Assembly: GCA_039621445.1 (NCBI GenBank)
Contig: CP154956.1
Location: 41,006,437 to 41,070,436 of the forward strand
Direction: 5' to 3'
DNA: 64,000 bases
Origin: Euglena gracilis
Lineage: Eukaryota; Euglenida; Euglenophyceae; Euglenales
The notes below the pieces were generated by a model, which worked only from the letters and a program-made list of their open reading frames with translations, was not told where the DNA came from and did no database searches. Both the position numbers and the translations under genes were made by a program. This document shows positions 46,062-59,034 of this stretch, piece after piece (positions within the stretch are counted from its first letter, which is position 1; the number at the start of each line of letters is the position of its first letter).

Positions 46062-48467
46062 TCACTTGATTAGAAGGAGGTACAGGCTCATCGAGAGGCA
46101 GCCTGCCGACACCGCCCAGTGCAACCGCTTGCCGATGACACTGATCAAACATGGGGAGGGCGGGGCACCTATTTAGTGTGGTAGCGGTGGTGTGCCCATG
46201 TGCTGGCCTTGGGGGGGAGGTCAACCCTGATGCCGCCCAAAAGGAGGTTGGCACAAAATGGACCGCAAATGGGCGAAAACCGGTTGCCCAACCCATGCTG
46301 CGGCCTCAAAATCAAACAATCCAAGCAGGGTTGGGGTTGGGGGAGGTCGGATGGGTAAGAAATGCTCGGTAGGCTCCGGGTTGGGGGAAAGACCACGGCG
46401 GGGTCCCGGGAGCTGGAGGGGCAGCCCAAGCATGCCAGGAAAGGAATGGGAGGGCAGGGAGGGGACCTGAACTTGTAGAAGGCCCCCATGAAGCCGTGCC
46501 GCTGGCTGAGCAGCATCTCCCGCAGCCGGGGCACCCGACTGATGTAGGCGCTGCGCCAGGGGGGGGGGGGCAGAAGGACGGGGAGGGGGAGGGGACCCGT
46601 CGGTGTTGGGCGGTCCCCACCGACTGCCGCTGGGAAAAGGCTTTGCCGCGCACGGGAGGGGGAGAAGCAGCGGCGCCAAACAGGGAATGGCAGGAGAGGC
46701 ACAGGGGAACCCTCCCCCCAAACAATACCCGTCCCGTCCCATGGGGTCTGACTTCGACCGAAAAAATCATACCCCCAAATTTCAGGCCGCCGACCACAAT
46801 TTTTTCCGGAAAAAAATGTGGTTAAAAATCAGAATTCACGACAATAAATGACCCAAAAATGGGTTTTTGTGGACCATCTGGCCTCCAAAATGAGAATTGT
46901 GAAAAAAAATTGAAGAAAATATTCAAAAAGGGTGGTTTTGGGTGATATTTTGGGTCATGGATTTTCGAAAATTTTCGAAAATTTTGAGAAAATATACCCC
47001 TCTCCAAATAATCCTCCCCTCGGGCCAGGACTTCGGTCGAAAAAATAATACCCGGGGGTGGGAATACTATTTGGGAGGGGGGTTTAGGACAGAAAGCTGG
47101 GGCAGTGAGCCACGCCACGCTCAAAGGCTCGGAGATGCAAACGTGCTTGCGTCACGGCAAAGGCAAGCATGGCAATGTTATGGGAATACCCGCTGTGGCA
47201 CGCACGTCCACAGATGTGGCACGCGTGTGGCCTACTTGCCTAGCCCTGGGTTTGGCGGTGGATTGGTGGAGGACCTTCCCCTCCCCATGTCCTTGACACG
47301 TCAAAGGGCAGGGAAAATGCTGTTGGACATGGGGGGGGGGGTCATGGACAATCATATTAAGTACAAGGGAGGGAAGGTAGGTGCCAATTAAACATTTGTC
47401 AAAAGCCCAAATGATGAGAAAGCATGCCAAACGCAGCAGAACTCAGACCCCAATCAAAAATCCCCGGACGATTCTCAAAGAAGCTTCACAGCATCCCCGA
47501 GCGTGCCTTGGGGAGGGGTGAAGGACTTGTGCACCCCAGGCTAACCCGCCAGTAACAGAGCCCTGAAGCGCATCGGCGTGGCCACCCGGCCGCCCAGAAG
47601 AGGGCACACCAGCTGCAAATTAAGAGGAGGAGGACCACCACCAGTCCATCGCTGGAGTAAACATTGGTCATTGCACCGCCCGGATCACATCGACCTGCGG
47701 ATGGGGGGATGGGGCATGCCACGCGAAGTTGACGACCTCCAATGGCAAACAGTGGCCTTTGGCAGATGAAGGCCACAAAATGATTCTGCCGAGGGGAGGG
47801 TCCATCCGAGGAGCCTTCCTCCAATGGCAACGTTCAATTGTCACAGAATGCAGGTCTAGGAGTGTTCCTGTGTTCACACAGGTCACACAGCAACAAAAAT
47901 TTCATGCAATTTACCCCGAGTCCACCCAGAATGGCTTGATGGGGGAGAGGATTTTTTCACATCTCAGTTCAGAGCCTTGGGGCAGACAACAAAACAGCAG
48001 AAGAGAAGAGACAGAAGCAACCGGTGAGTCCCCGTGCAAATTTATAAGGCAATATGCTGGTTTCTTTATCCGACATTGGAAACCCCTGAAACACCATCAA
48101 ACAAAGATCCATTAGGAGCCAGGTTAGAAGCGTCACATATTTTACAATAAAACGTCACAGGTAACAAACGTTGGAATCTCCAAGGCGGTTGATTGTCGAG
48201 ACCGCCCAAGCCTCGTGATGGCGGCCAAATGGTTCTGTTTCGGACCGTACGCGGGCGTCTCCACGTCTTGCAGGCCTTCAAACGGGGAAGCTTTGAGCAC
48301 CGCTGGCAAGGCAGAGGGCACAAGCAGAAAGGGGGCGTCATGGCGGAGGCACGCTGGGACAGGCAGGGTCGTCCGATGTGGCGCTGCGCCAGTCCGTGTC
48401 GGCGGCGTCCTCCGTGTCCCCGCCATCTCCGGGCGGCTGTTTCTCACTGGGGGGAATGCTGTCGCTG
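46062..48467 (-). CDS. Unknown protein with hydrophobic C-terminus, four exons in phase
   Basis: Exons 48467-48361 (acidic, Pro/Ser-rich: SDSIPPSEKQPPGDGGDTED), 48302-48203 (VLKASPFEGLQDVETPAYGP, then KQNHLAAITRLG), 46550-46467 (AYISRVPRLREMLLSQRHGF, then MGAFYKF) and 46140-46062 (VIGKRLHWAVSAGCLSMSLY, then LLLIK and a stop). All three junctions are GT-AG with matching phase, the main support. The final exon could be a membrane helix close to the C-terminus. The start is not found: an upstream Glu/Arg-rich reading frame at about 48745-48910 (REYRRLLQELLEDWAREEEA) may be another exon, but its phase does not fit directly. I do not recognise the family. Confidence 0.5.
46995..47088. repeat. Hairpin of the CCCCAAATA family
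   Basis: CCCCTCTCCAAATAATCC pairs imperfectly with ATACTATTTGGGAGGGG. Its middle, GGCCAGGACTTCGGTCGAAA, recurs in diverged form at 22065-22085 and 46745-46762. It lies in the intron between exons 46550 and 48203. Confidence 0.5.
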
Positions 48468-48744
48468 CTGCCCAGTGCAAGAAAGTCCCTGTGGACTGGC
48501 TTGAAAAAAGTGCTGGCTCGACCCCCCGCCCTCGGGAGTCGGGGGTCCGGCCAGGCGGAGCAACAAAAGGTACCTGGCCACTCACCGCACAGCAAACTGG
48601 GCCAGAAGCGAAGTTAGCGCCGGCCACAAACAGACAAGAAGCCTTAGTGCAACTTAGCAGCTGGACCCGGCTGGTGCCTGAAAAAAAATCAGGCAAAAAA
48701 TCCAAAATTTGATGTTTTGGCCACTCCATTGGTGCATGGCCATG

Positions 48745-48910
48745 GACCCAAAGAGCCGCCCGCCCCTCCCGCGCCTCCTCCTCCCGGGCCCAGTCCTCCA
48801 GCAGCTCCTGCAGCAGCCGGCGGTACTCCCGGCGCCACGGCAGCAGCCGCCGGTCCGGCCCCCCGGCGGCCGACCGCGCCTCCTCCCGCCCCGCCGCCCC
48901 CGCCCCGGCG
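48745..48910 (-). CDS. Candidate exon, Glu/Arg-rich helical segment
   Basis: Minus-strand frame reading LLPWRREYRRLLQELLEDWA then REEEAREGRAALW before a GTCCAT donor. Strong amphipathic helix, high GC like other exons here. May be an upstream exon of the 48467-46062 gene. Confidence 0.3.
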
Positions 48911-51900
48911 CCGGGCCGGCCGCCGGGGGAGGGGGCGGCGGAGGAGGGCTGGGGGGAGAGCGGCGGCGCTGCCGGGGGGTCAGGGGCTACAGGGGCGCTG
49001 CCCGCAGCTGTGGGCGGGGGAGAGGGCGGTGTGTGGCAGGGGGGGGGTACCGGTGCCTGGGCACTATACCACACAGCCCGGGGGGGGGGGGCAGACTAGG
49101 TTTCAATTGGACGCGCTCAAAGCGGCACCAGACCAAACAGATAGAACACCCAACCCGGGGAACCCACTGGGGCCTAACCACTGACCCCCACCCCATAAAC
49201 GGGTTGCGAGGTGAACCAAGCAGCCTCCATTTGAGGCCGAGGAACTTAGAGAAACGAAGAAAACTGCTTCTCATCCAGCTGTAACAAAATCCATTTTTCT
49301 CTGATTTCGGCAAAAAAAAGCGACAAATTGGGAAACTGCTGGCCAAACAATCCACCTGAAAAACTTTGGTCACAAACTGCCATTCAAAAATGGGAAATTC
49401 TTCTTAAGTTGAACTGCCCCAGCAGAACTCAAAAAATTGCCAGGAAAAAAAAAACGCACGGAAAATGTACCAAAGCGTCACCCACAGCTGCTCAGCGGGG
49501 AGGGGGAGGGTCCTGCCTGCCAGCAGAGCCTTTGGCAGCTGAGGCCAGCCTGCCGGTCGCAGCTGGAGTGGCGGCCCAACGCCACCTGCATGGCGGGAGG
49601 AGAGGCGCCCAACGCCAACCCCAGCAAGGAAATCGACGGTCTGGGCCAAGCTGCACAGTGCGGAGGTCCCCAAAGCAGGTCATGCCGAGGGCGGCCCAGG
49701 CTGCATTGGGGGACTCCAGGATTGGCGGCAGGCTTTGGCAGTTTGGCCGGGGCAGAGAGAGTGGCCTCGGGGCCAGCCATTCAGATACCACACAGACCTA
49801 CGAAATCGCTGGCTCTCGACAAATGCTGTTGGAAAAATTAATATGACAGACAAAATAAATCAAATGTGTTTATCAAGAATCAATATTTTAATTTTAAAAT
49901 TGCATGTACAAGTTTGAATTCACATAGTTCATGTTTGGATACCATCTGTTCCTCATCTGTGAAAAATTGAGCCCCTTTGCCAAAAGAACATAAACCCCAC
50001 ACTATTCGTCCCCTGGCACCATGCATGGCCCTGGCCCATACAAGTGGACAGGTCCCTTCGCAGATTGTTCCAATAGGATGGTTCAGATTGCCAAAGGGGG
50101 GTTGACATTACAGTGCGGGTGACGGTTATGGTAAAGTTAGGGATTGGATTCGGGCCAGGGAATTTCTTAAGGACCCCTGGGGGGGGCCTCCGGCTGGCAA
50201 AAAGGCTGCTGGCTGGATTTGAGCTGCTGGCTGGCTGGACCCCCCCCCGGGGGGGATAGGGTACCCTCCGGCTTAAGAAATTCCCTGGTTCGGGCTAGGT
50301 TTTTTTGGGCTTAGATGCCTAATGCCAGGCAAAAATGTCAATGCCAGGCAAGAATGTGGTTGGGGGAAAAAAACACGTAAGTGTCCGTGGAAATAAGGCG
50401 GGTGTGAGAGTTGTGTACCTAGACAAGGCACATCCTGATATGTTATGACAGAGGAGGGCCAAAGACTGTTGTGCCTCCCTGTCACCCCTCTCGGCCAAGC
50501 AGCACCCTGGTGTGGTCGGTCATGATGGGGAGGAACACTGACGTTTTGGGTGGTTCTCGCCTAAGTTGGAATGAATAGACTCTGTGGCTTTGCTGGGGGG
50601 GGTGGATTTGCAGGAAATTCATTGGGTCTTTTGCGCAAGGAGCCCTTGTCGGCAGCAAAGCCACTTCCCTGTTCGGAATGTGCTGGGACAACGTATTTTT
50701 TTTTGATTTTCTTAAGGACCGTACTGCACATGGGGCAGGAAAGCACTTCACTTCATTCGGTTGTGGTTGAGTGTATGGGGGGTAAAAGGAACCAACCGAT
50801 CTGAAACAAGCAAGCAAAAAAAGCCTTTTACCTCCCCCACCCACAGTTCCAACTCTTTCACAGAATGTGCTGTGCATGAAAAATCCATAGGAAACTGGGG
50901 AAAGGAAAAGTGGCATTTTTTCGGCGAGAACAGGTCGACATCAGGAAACAAAATTGCTTCCTCGCATACTTGGAACACCGCCCATCCACCCAAAATCATC
51001 AAAAAATACGTTTTTTGGCTCTTCAATAATTGACCCCGTTCAAATCCCAGTCCCCCTTGGCCAGTCCTTCGGCCCCAAGGGGGGGTTCTTAAGAAAATAA
51101 AAAAAAAGTCCTTAAGAAAAAAAGATCTTGAGAAAAAGGACTTTCCCATCCCTTAAGAACTGCCCATATGGTGCGGCCCAGTTCCCCTGAGAAAGAGCTT
51201 CGGAGCAGGGCAGGGCTTGGGCGGCGGTGGACAGCGCGGGAATAGCTCCGGGACAGGTTGGGGGAAGAGGCCGGCCCAAGTGCAGCAAACCCTCCCGGAG
51301 CCACACCATCACCTGCGGCTGAAGTGTTACGCTGACATGGACGAGGGGTAGGCAAAAAAAAAGTGAGGAAACAGGCAGCGGAGTGCTGTTCTCAGCGGTC
51401 CAGAAAGAAATGGCTCACAATAGACGTGTCGCTGAAAATTGGGGGAATGACCACAGCAAGGCTGGCATGCAGTGGGTGTGACTGAGAGAGCGTTCGCGCG
51501 TTCCATTTGGACAATTCAGCCACTTTTGCCCGGGCTGCGAGGAAGAGCCGTGACCGGAGAGAGGAAACCGGGGCAGCGGGGCAGGCCCCGTGCCGAGGGA
51601 GCGCAGCCACCGGGCGACGGACGCCTCCCGCCATTGCAACACATGGTGCAGATTGGGGCGGCCCGAGGGACGCGGGACGGAGGGGCCGGGCGAAGGCGCG
51701 ACGAGGGGCCACTGCGAGCAAGTCCTCTGTGTCCGTGTCAAAGGGAGGCGAGGGACCCAAAAAAGGGGTGCAGAGCCAAAAGCAGAAGAGGCAAGCCAGG
51801 CAAAAAAAAGAATGAAATGCACAAAAGGGCGATGGGGGGTTTGAAACCAAATGCCGGCTCGGGAAGGGCTGAGAGGCTTGGCCTTGGAGCACGGTGGGGC

Positions 51901-52780
51901 CTGCCATTCGCTGGCTTGGCCGGTTGGCGGGCGGGAGACCCGGTGTAGGGCTAGCCCCTGCCCCCGACCCCCAGCTGGGTCGCCATTGGGAGGGCTGCGC
52001 CTGCAGCACAATGAGCCAGGGCAATTGCGTGGATGATTTTGGGAAGACCCCCGTGGTTGGACGTGGGGGGGGGGGGGGGTCCAGCCTGCCCTGAGGCTCA
52101 AGGCATGCTAACTTACGAATTGAAGGACGGAATGATATGTCAGATGGAACATGGATTTGGACACCTCCTGCAGGCTATGCCCAGCGATAACAATGAACGA
52201 GCTGGAAGGCAGAGGAGAATATCACAGAATCAATGGTAAAAGCACAGACTTTTCGGACCCCGAGGTCACGCTATTACCAAGTTCCTGATGTAAGGTCGGG
52301 GGGGATCTTATGGAAGGTGGAAATGAACGAAAAACGAAAACGTGCTGTGAAGAATGGAATGAAAAGAGCGTTTTAGAAAAAACAATTTCACCATGCCTTG
52401 TCGTACCCAACCAAAGCAACAGTTTTGGAACCAGAAAATTCTCGAAGAAATCAGTCACAGCTTTCCTTGCAAAAAATCAAGGGGGTGAACCTCCAACAAA
52501 CGTTTGGTCATTGAGTTGGTTTTACTACAAAGACTAAATTTCTCTAATTTGTTTTGGTGGAAACAAGACAATTTTTGGCGTCGCAGTGTCAACAACCTCA
52601 GGATCACATCTTCGGAGCCTGGTTGTCAGTCAGATCTGCAGCTTCAGCAAAAGACAACTGAATGGTGAAGGCCTTCTTAGATCTTTGTATCCGCCTGATC
52701 TGCGGAATCGTTTCGCAATTGCACTCCCTATCATTCACAACCATTGGGGGAATCGGAACAACGCACAAAGCAGGGGTGCG
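48911..52780. other. Gene-poor stretch with weak exon candidates
   Basis: Minus-strand frames at about 51665-51580 (VLQWREASVARWLRSLG, slightly SAM-domain-like) and about 49680-49595 (LCSLAQTVDFLAGVGVGRLS) could be exons but lack linked neighbours. A MITE sits at 50155-50288. Nothing else recognised. Confidence 0.3.
50155..50288. mobile_element. MITE with 17-bp perfect inverted repeats and 6-bp target duplication, copy 2
   Basis: CCAGGGAATTTCTTAAG (50155-50171) is the exact reverse complement of 50272-50288. TTCGGG flanks both ends directly, a clear 6-bp target-site duplication. The 134-bp element has no coding capacity. Confidence 0.88.
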
Positions 52781-55733
52781 TCAACCGTTCTCGCTGCCCA
52801 CGGCGTCGTTGGGAGCAAAGCGGACCCGCACAAGGCGGTGGTCCGAGCTGTCCACACACTCGCGATGCGTGCAAACGGAATACGCCGCCACGTGGTAGCG
52901 GTCGCTGTGGTAGAGGATGTGGTCGATGAGCGTGTTGTGCGCCGGGCGGCCCCGAAAGTTCGGGAACGTCGGGGTCCAGGGGGCCTCCGCCCAGCCGTCG
53001 GGCAATTCCCCCGGCGGCTCCTGCGGTCCAAGGTCCTTGCAGTCCTGTAGAGCTAGGGGGAGGAGGGAGGGGTCCAGGAGGGCCTGGTAGGGGGACGTGT
53101 AGGGGTCGCAGTTCAGGTCGCCCATGACGATAACCGCTGCGGGTGCGTCCGCAGCTGCAGGCTCAGCATCTGAGAGACAAATCCTTTTCTACACAAATGC
53201 ACACACAGTGGGAAGGGGGAACACACACACACACACACAACACACATGCAAACAAACTCACACACTCATCACGCGCGCGCGCGCGCACACACACACACAC
53301 CCTGCTTAACCTGTGGCAAGGTCCTTTGTTGTCTGACCAACAGCTGGGCGGGGTGTGGCAACAATGCCGGAAGCTGCTGGACGAGGTAAGCGGCCTGCTT
53401 GGCCCGCACCGCGTCCTCCCCGTTGTCGAGGTGCGTGTTGACAACCAGCACCGCGCAGCCCTCGCGCTCCAGCACGGCCCACGTGGCGATACGGTTGTGC
53501 ACTGACCCGCCGCCAGGCCGGGGTCGGGAGGAGGGGCAGAGGGCCTGTTGAGCTTTGACCCCAACCCCGGTGACACAACCCGGCTGAATGGCCCATATGG
53601 CCGGGGGCTACACCGCTCGACCATCACTGCAGCCGACCAACACAGGAGGCCCAGCGGCCCCCGCCTGCCCCCACCGCAGCGGGTCCTTGGAGCCCAGCGG
53701 CCGCGTCCCCGTGCCGTTCAGCCACACCGTCCCCGCCGCCTCGAGCCGCCACGCGGTGCGGTACAGGATGGGGCACGCCTCCCCCTTCTGCCGCCCGTCC
53801 CGGAACTCGCCCGCCGCGCAGGCCAGCCCGTGCGGCGGGCACGCCTCCTGCAGGAACGCCAGCTGGTCCGGCCGCACCTCCTGCAGCCCCGCCGTCAGCG
53901 CCGCTACTCCTCCGCCCTCGATGCAGGGGAGCCCTCCTCCAAATATAGAGCCCCGCCGGTGCTATGTTCGGATGGAATATCAGCACCGTCTGGGGGGTTC
54001 TATACTTAAAAAAATTTTTCGGAAATTCCATCGACGAGGGTGAACATTTTTCATGGCACTTCGCCAAATGTGATGTTTTGCCCATCTTTTGGCAGGTGGT
54101 TTCATTTGCTTCGATTTGGAAATCAGCTGGAAAACAGAGGCGCATTTGTTTTCCAAAAAATTGTGTTAGACAGCTCTCAAACTACAGAACCTGGTATTTT
54201 TTTGCTGTGCTTATATGACCCCTTTCAAAAAAAAAAAGAGGGTTCTGAATTTTAGTTGCCAGATCAACACTCCGTGGGGAGGGCTATATTTGGGAGACTC
54301 TAAATTGGATCCATGGGGGGTCCAGGGGGTCCAACTTATCAACACTGTGGCCCATCACGTCTCTTCAGTCTCTCCCCTCCTGGTTCAGGAGGGCACAAAG
54401 AGGGCAGGCGCTGGACACGAAGTCTGCGTCGGCGTGCGCGATGCACCGCACAACCGCGTCGCGCCTCGAGAGAGGGAGCCCACCGGAACCTTGGCGCCGT
54501 TTATGGGCGGTGGTTGCCAACACGGATGTGTCTGTTGATGCTCCAGGTAGGGGCGCTTTTTACACCCAGTGGGAATCAAGGGTTTCTTTCCCCCTTCCAC
54601 CCACCCAGGGGTCCCTCCACCCCTGGGGGAAAGGGGGGTCGGGGGAGGCATTATTTGTTAAGCCCGCCTGAAAATACCTTTAAAACTTTCAAAAATTGGC
54701 CAAATTGCATCAAAATCCCTGAAAAAACTGTATAAAAAAAACTTGAAAGCATCATTCTGGCAAAATTTTCAAAAAGCGAGCAAGGATGAAGGCGCGAAAG
54801 CTTTGGAAGAGCTGGCTAGCTACAGGAAAAATTGGTTTCTGGTGTTGCGGGAACACTGTCGATGCACCTAAATTCAAAAAATGGACTTTTTGAATTTTCC
54901 AATTTCGAACCCCATTCGATGCCAGGCCCTTTGGGCCGCCCTTAAAAAAATCTTAAAACGCCTAAAAAAACCTTTGTAAAAAAGCTCAAAAAATGCCTGA
55001 AATTTTTTTGAAATTTTTCGTCTTAAAAATTCTGAACCTGATCCCTGGGACCCACTTTTCGGGGTCAATTTTGGGGCCGCGCCGAAAAAAGTTATAGATA
55101 GCCAAAACCCTGCCTCTGGTGGGGGACCCACAAATCCCTTGGGGTACTTCCCGGGGAGGGGAGGGGGTGTTACGGACCCACCCACCCTACACCCCCTGGG
55201 GGTCCAAAGATGAAAAAACCACCTCAACTCCTGGAGACAAAAGGCCGCACCACAGTTTCAACTCCCCTTCTCATAATCCCCTGCTCCTGCAACATCCCAT
55301 CTGCTACTTGCCCCCCTCCCCCCGAGCCCAACTACCAGACCTTGACAGAGAAAAAGAACGAAGGAAAGTGAGGAAACTTGAACATTAAATGCGCCAAAAA
55401 ACATTGAGTGTGTCAGGAAAAAAAGACCAGGCAAGCACGGTTTGGAATCCAAGGAGGTGTTGACAAAGATATAAAATTATATCTATCTTCACAGCAATAT
55501 TTTTCATACCCCTGGAAACAGAAAAAAAAGCATTTGTGGACCCCTTTTGAAAACACCCCACGCCCCCCCCCCCGCACTTCAAGGGTCCGCCGGAGGGTGG
55601 GGGGGGGGTGGCCCATTGGGGGGGGGGGGGGGGGGGTCGGCGCCTTCCCTGGCGCGGCCCAGGCCAGGGGGCCTTCGTCCACGGCAGTGCTGCAGCGGAC
55701 GTTGAAGCTGGCCGCGGTGAAGCCCGGCGGCAT
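52781..55733 (-). CDS. Endonuclease/exonuclease/phosphatase (EEP, DNase I-like fold) family protein
   Basis: Minus-strand exons carry the EEP motifs in order: about 55733-55640 (TAASFNVRCSTAVDEGPLAW), 54489-54397 (SRRDAVVRCIAHADADF), 53903 to about 53640 (LQEVRPDQLAFLQEA; CPILYRTAWRLEAAGTVWLN), 53501 to about 53360 (HNRIATWAVLEREG; VLVVNTHLDNGEDAVRAKQA) and about 53150-52781 (VIVMGDLNCDPYTSPYQALL; DHILYHSDRYHVAAY; SSDHRLVRVRF, stop). The metal and catalytic residues of the fold are all present: Asn in SFNVR, Glu in LQE, NTHLD, GDLN and the final SDH. An active hydrolase of phosphodiesters or phosphomonoesters is likely, but the substrate cannot be told (candidates include deadenylases, nocturnin-like proteins and sphingomyelinases). 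The exon 1 donor abuts a long poly-G tract and is not a clear GT. The exon 4 to 5 junction is also unresolved. Confidence 0.8.
53225..53300. repeat. CA/CG microsatellite in EEP gene intron
   Basis: (CA)n with a (GC)n core, between the EEP exons starting at 53501 and at about 53150. Confidence 0.85.
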
Positions 55734-57559
55734 CCTTGACAACAAGCTAGAGTTGGGCTGGGGGGGGGGGGCAGGCAGAGCTGTGTGGGAAGGCCTGGGC
55801 GGGGGGGGGGGGGGGGGGGACCACCACCCACCACCACCCATCAGGCTTCGGGGGTTCCTGTACAACCCTGGGGCAGGTGACACAGGGGGCTCCGAAGGAG
55901 GCGGGCGGGCGGGGGCACCCCTTTTGGAGATGATTTGGGCCGGGCCGGAACAGCCCTCCTGTGACTGGGGCACGATTGGTGACTCCAGAGATGGAAAATT
56001 AGCGGAAAACAGCCTGTCCCTTTTTTTGTCCACGGATTCCATAAAGCAGGTGTGGATGATAAGGGATGCATCAAAACATGAACCGCACACGCAAGAGGAA
56101 GGCATACCACATAAATGATAAAATCCGGACAAAGGCATAAACGTCGCAAAATAGTGCACCGTACTCGCAAAAAAGTAGAGGAAAAAAGGTCACTTGTCCT
56201 TTTGCGCACTGTCCATTTTCGGTGTCAACAGTGCCGCGATGATGAAATGGATCACTCACGATGCCTCAGGGGAGGGTTCGAAAGGAGGGCAGGTGGAGGC
56301 GGACCCCCTCCAGTCGGAGGGGGGACATCCCCACACCTAAACATTGGGCAGTTCGGATGACCGATTTTTTGGCTGGGCCAAAAATTTCGCCCCCAAAAGT
56401 TGACCAAATGTTCAAATTTGGGCACGTTTTGGGCAGAAATTTGCCAAAATGCAAAAAAAAATCCTTTTGAAAGGAAAAAATTGACCTTTGGGGGGGGGGC
56501 GGTACAGACCCCCTTGGCAGGTGGGGAGGGGGGAGGGTGTTCAAACCCCCCCTCTGGTCCAGGACGGAGGGAGGGGCACCCCCATCTAAACCTTATGCTT
56601 ATCCTTATACTAAACCCTGCTCAGGGGTGAGAAAATGTACAAATTCAGTGTCAAAATTCTCGCTTTTCCACCATGCCGGTTTTGATTGTTACGTAGGACT
56701 GGGTGACCAGAAACACCACTTTGTTCCTCACAAAAATGAATTTGAACCACATGGGATTTGCCATAAGGGAAAACCCCTCAAACCTGCACTGGCACGCCCT
56801 TTCCTCCTGAGACCTGTGACAGGCCAGAGAAATATATTTTCCCTATTCTCAGCATCTGGGAAAAATGTGAGTCCAACAATCAGTGTTGAGCCACAAGCAG
56901 AAGCAGATGCAGCCAGGATGGATGGGCCACAGTGCAACTCAGGCCACTGTGGTCTCTAAAATGGGGCGATGGGAGAGGGGGCCTTTGGGGGCCGACCGTC
57001 AGCTGTGACTGTGGAGGGGGGAGTTTCGCGACAGCGTTGCAGCGTCGGGGGGAGAGCGGAAGGAGGAGCGGGGAGGGCGTCAGCCGTGGGCGGGGGAGGG
57101 GGGAGGGGAGGGAACGGCCATCGGTCTGAGACAGCACCACGTGGGACGGAGAGGGCCCCAGCTGGCGCCTGGAGCAGCGGCAGGAACTGGGCAGCACGCC
57201 GCCCGACAAATACCCCGACGCAAAACACACACGGAGAACCTCGGCACCGAACAGCAAACCCAAAAAAATTACCAGCAGCAGCATCGGAGAGCAACGTCGA
57301 TGGGAGCCACGAGGAAATTTGCCACAGGCACAACGCACCTCGATTTGGAGGTTTGGGCATGGGGGGCCGCAGGCGACTCCACGGGGGGCCCAGCAGCGTT
57401 TGTTGCAGCCGTGATGCCCAACGTCGGGGGCCTGTGGCGAGAGAGGACAGTGGGCGTCCATGGGACCTGAGAGCCATTGGGCGGTGCTGCAGCGGTGCAA
57501 GGCAGAGGGCTTGGCGGCATGCAGGACACACGGGGATGGCCCAGCCCCGGCACGGCGGT

Positions 57560-57765
57560 GGGCGGGTCGGGGAGCAGGGAGGCGCCGTCGCCCTCGGGGT
57601 CCGGCGGGACGGGCCCCGCCCGGCCAGCAGCTCGTGGGGGACGGGCGGGATTTCTCTGGGAGCTGCGGCGGTGCCGGAGCAGCTGGAAGAGGATGTGCTG
57701 CTCCAGGGCGGAGAGCAGCACCTGGGGCCACAGGGATAGCTGAGGGCGCCAGGCTCCCAGGGGGG
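57560..57765 (-). CDS. Candidate exon of an unknown gene
   Basis: After the acceptor TGTGGCCCCAG the minus strand reads VLLSALEQHILFQLLRHRRS, then a Pro/Arg/Gly-rich stretch. High GC and an acceptor support it weakly; no neighbouring exon confirmed. Confidence 0.3.
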
Positions 57766-58089
57766 GGGGTTCTTTCCAGTGAAAAACAAGCTTTTGCAGG
57801 CGCAATTGTATGTGTGTTAAGTGAGTGAGTGTGTGACTCACTGAATAAGACTATATCAACATTGATGGAATATATATGATCATACATATAATAAAGGATC
57901 AGCTGGAAGATAAATATGATATAAGCTGCAATCTATGGGTATGTATGTAGATATGGCACATAACTAGGGCATAACACGTATTGGAAAAAGAATGATGAAA
58001 AAAGGATAACGGTATTATGAGAATACATGTATGTATGACTTGATCCACCCAGATGAATAAATGAAAGAATAAGATCATCAAGAAAAGAA

Positions 58090-58373
58090 AACAAACAACA
58101 ACAAGAAGAATGAAGAAGAAGAAGAAGAAATAAGAATATAAGAAGAGAAGAATATAATAAGAAAATAATAATAATAGATAATACATAATAAGAATAAGAA
58201 TAATAAGAATAATATAATAATAATAATAATAATAATAAGAAGAAGAAGAATAAAGAATAATATTAATAATATAATAATAATAATAGAATATAATAATAAT
58301 AATATAATAATAAGATAAGAATAATAATATAATATAATAATAATATAATAATAATAATAATATATAATAATAA

Positions 58374-58428
<55 letters not shown>

Positions 58429-58565
58429 AATAAATAAATAATAAATGAATGAATGAATGAATGAATGAATGAATGAATGAATGAATGAATGAATGAATGA
58501 ATGAATGAATGAATGAATGAATGAATGAATGAATGAATGAATGAATGAATAATAATAATAATAAA
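58090..58565. repeat. AAT/AATA and GAAT microsatellite block
   Basis: Irregular (AAT)n and (AGA)n turn into (AATA)n, then about 27 near-perfect copies of GAAT (58442-58549). Long minus-strand frames here (FIHSFIHS) are artefacts of the repeat. Confidence 0.95.
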
Positions 58566-59034
58566 AATGGGATTCTCATCACATGGAAAGGGTTCGTGCC
58601 ATGTGCTGTCCCGGCGGTTGCACTGTTCCAATTTGGAAAGCACGTTGGATTAATGCATTGCCGGCACAGCAGAAACAACGCTGGCCATAAACATTGCCAA
58701 TACATCTGTGACTAGTGTTGCTGCTGCACTCCCTCCACTTTGGTAGATCCCGTCTGATCTTTCAAACAAACTGTACAGGTAATTTGGCGGGACCTCAAAT
58801 AGCATTGTGAAATTTTCTGTGGCCAGCAAGTGTTCCCTCCAACCGGGATGGTGTGTTGCTTTCTCGGGTCCGGCATTTTATTGTGAGACAAGTGGCAATT
58901 GCTTTTGAGAAAATTGCGGTCACATTTTGAGACCATGGAAAGAATTTTGAGACGGGTGGCCGTTCATTTGGAGATCGATGGCAGTTTACGGCGAGACAGG
59001 CGGCAGTTCATCATGAGACAATGAGCAGCCTTTT

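Noticed and set aside
57899-58643. Long minus-strand frames made of FIHS and Tyr/Leu runs
   Set aside because: Direct translation of GAAT and AAT microsatellites; no coding character.
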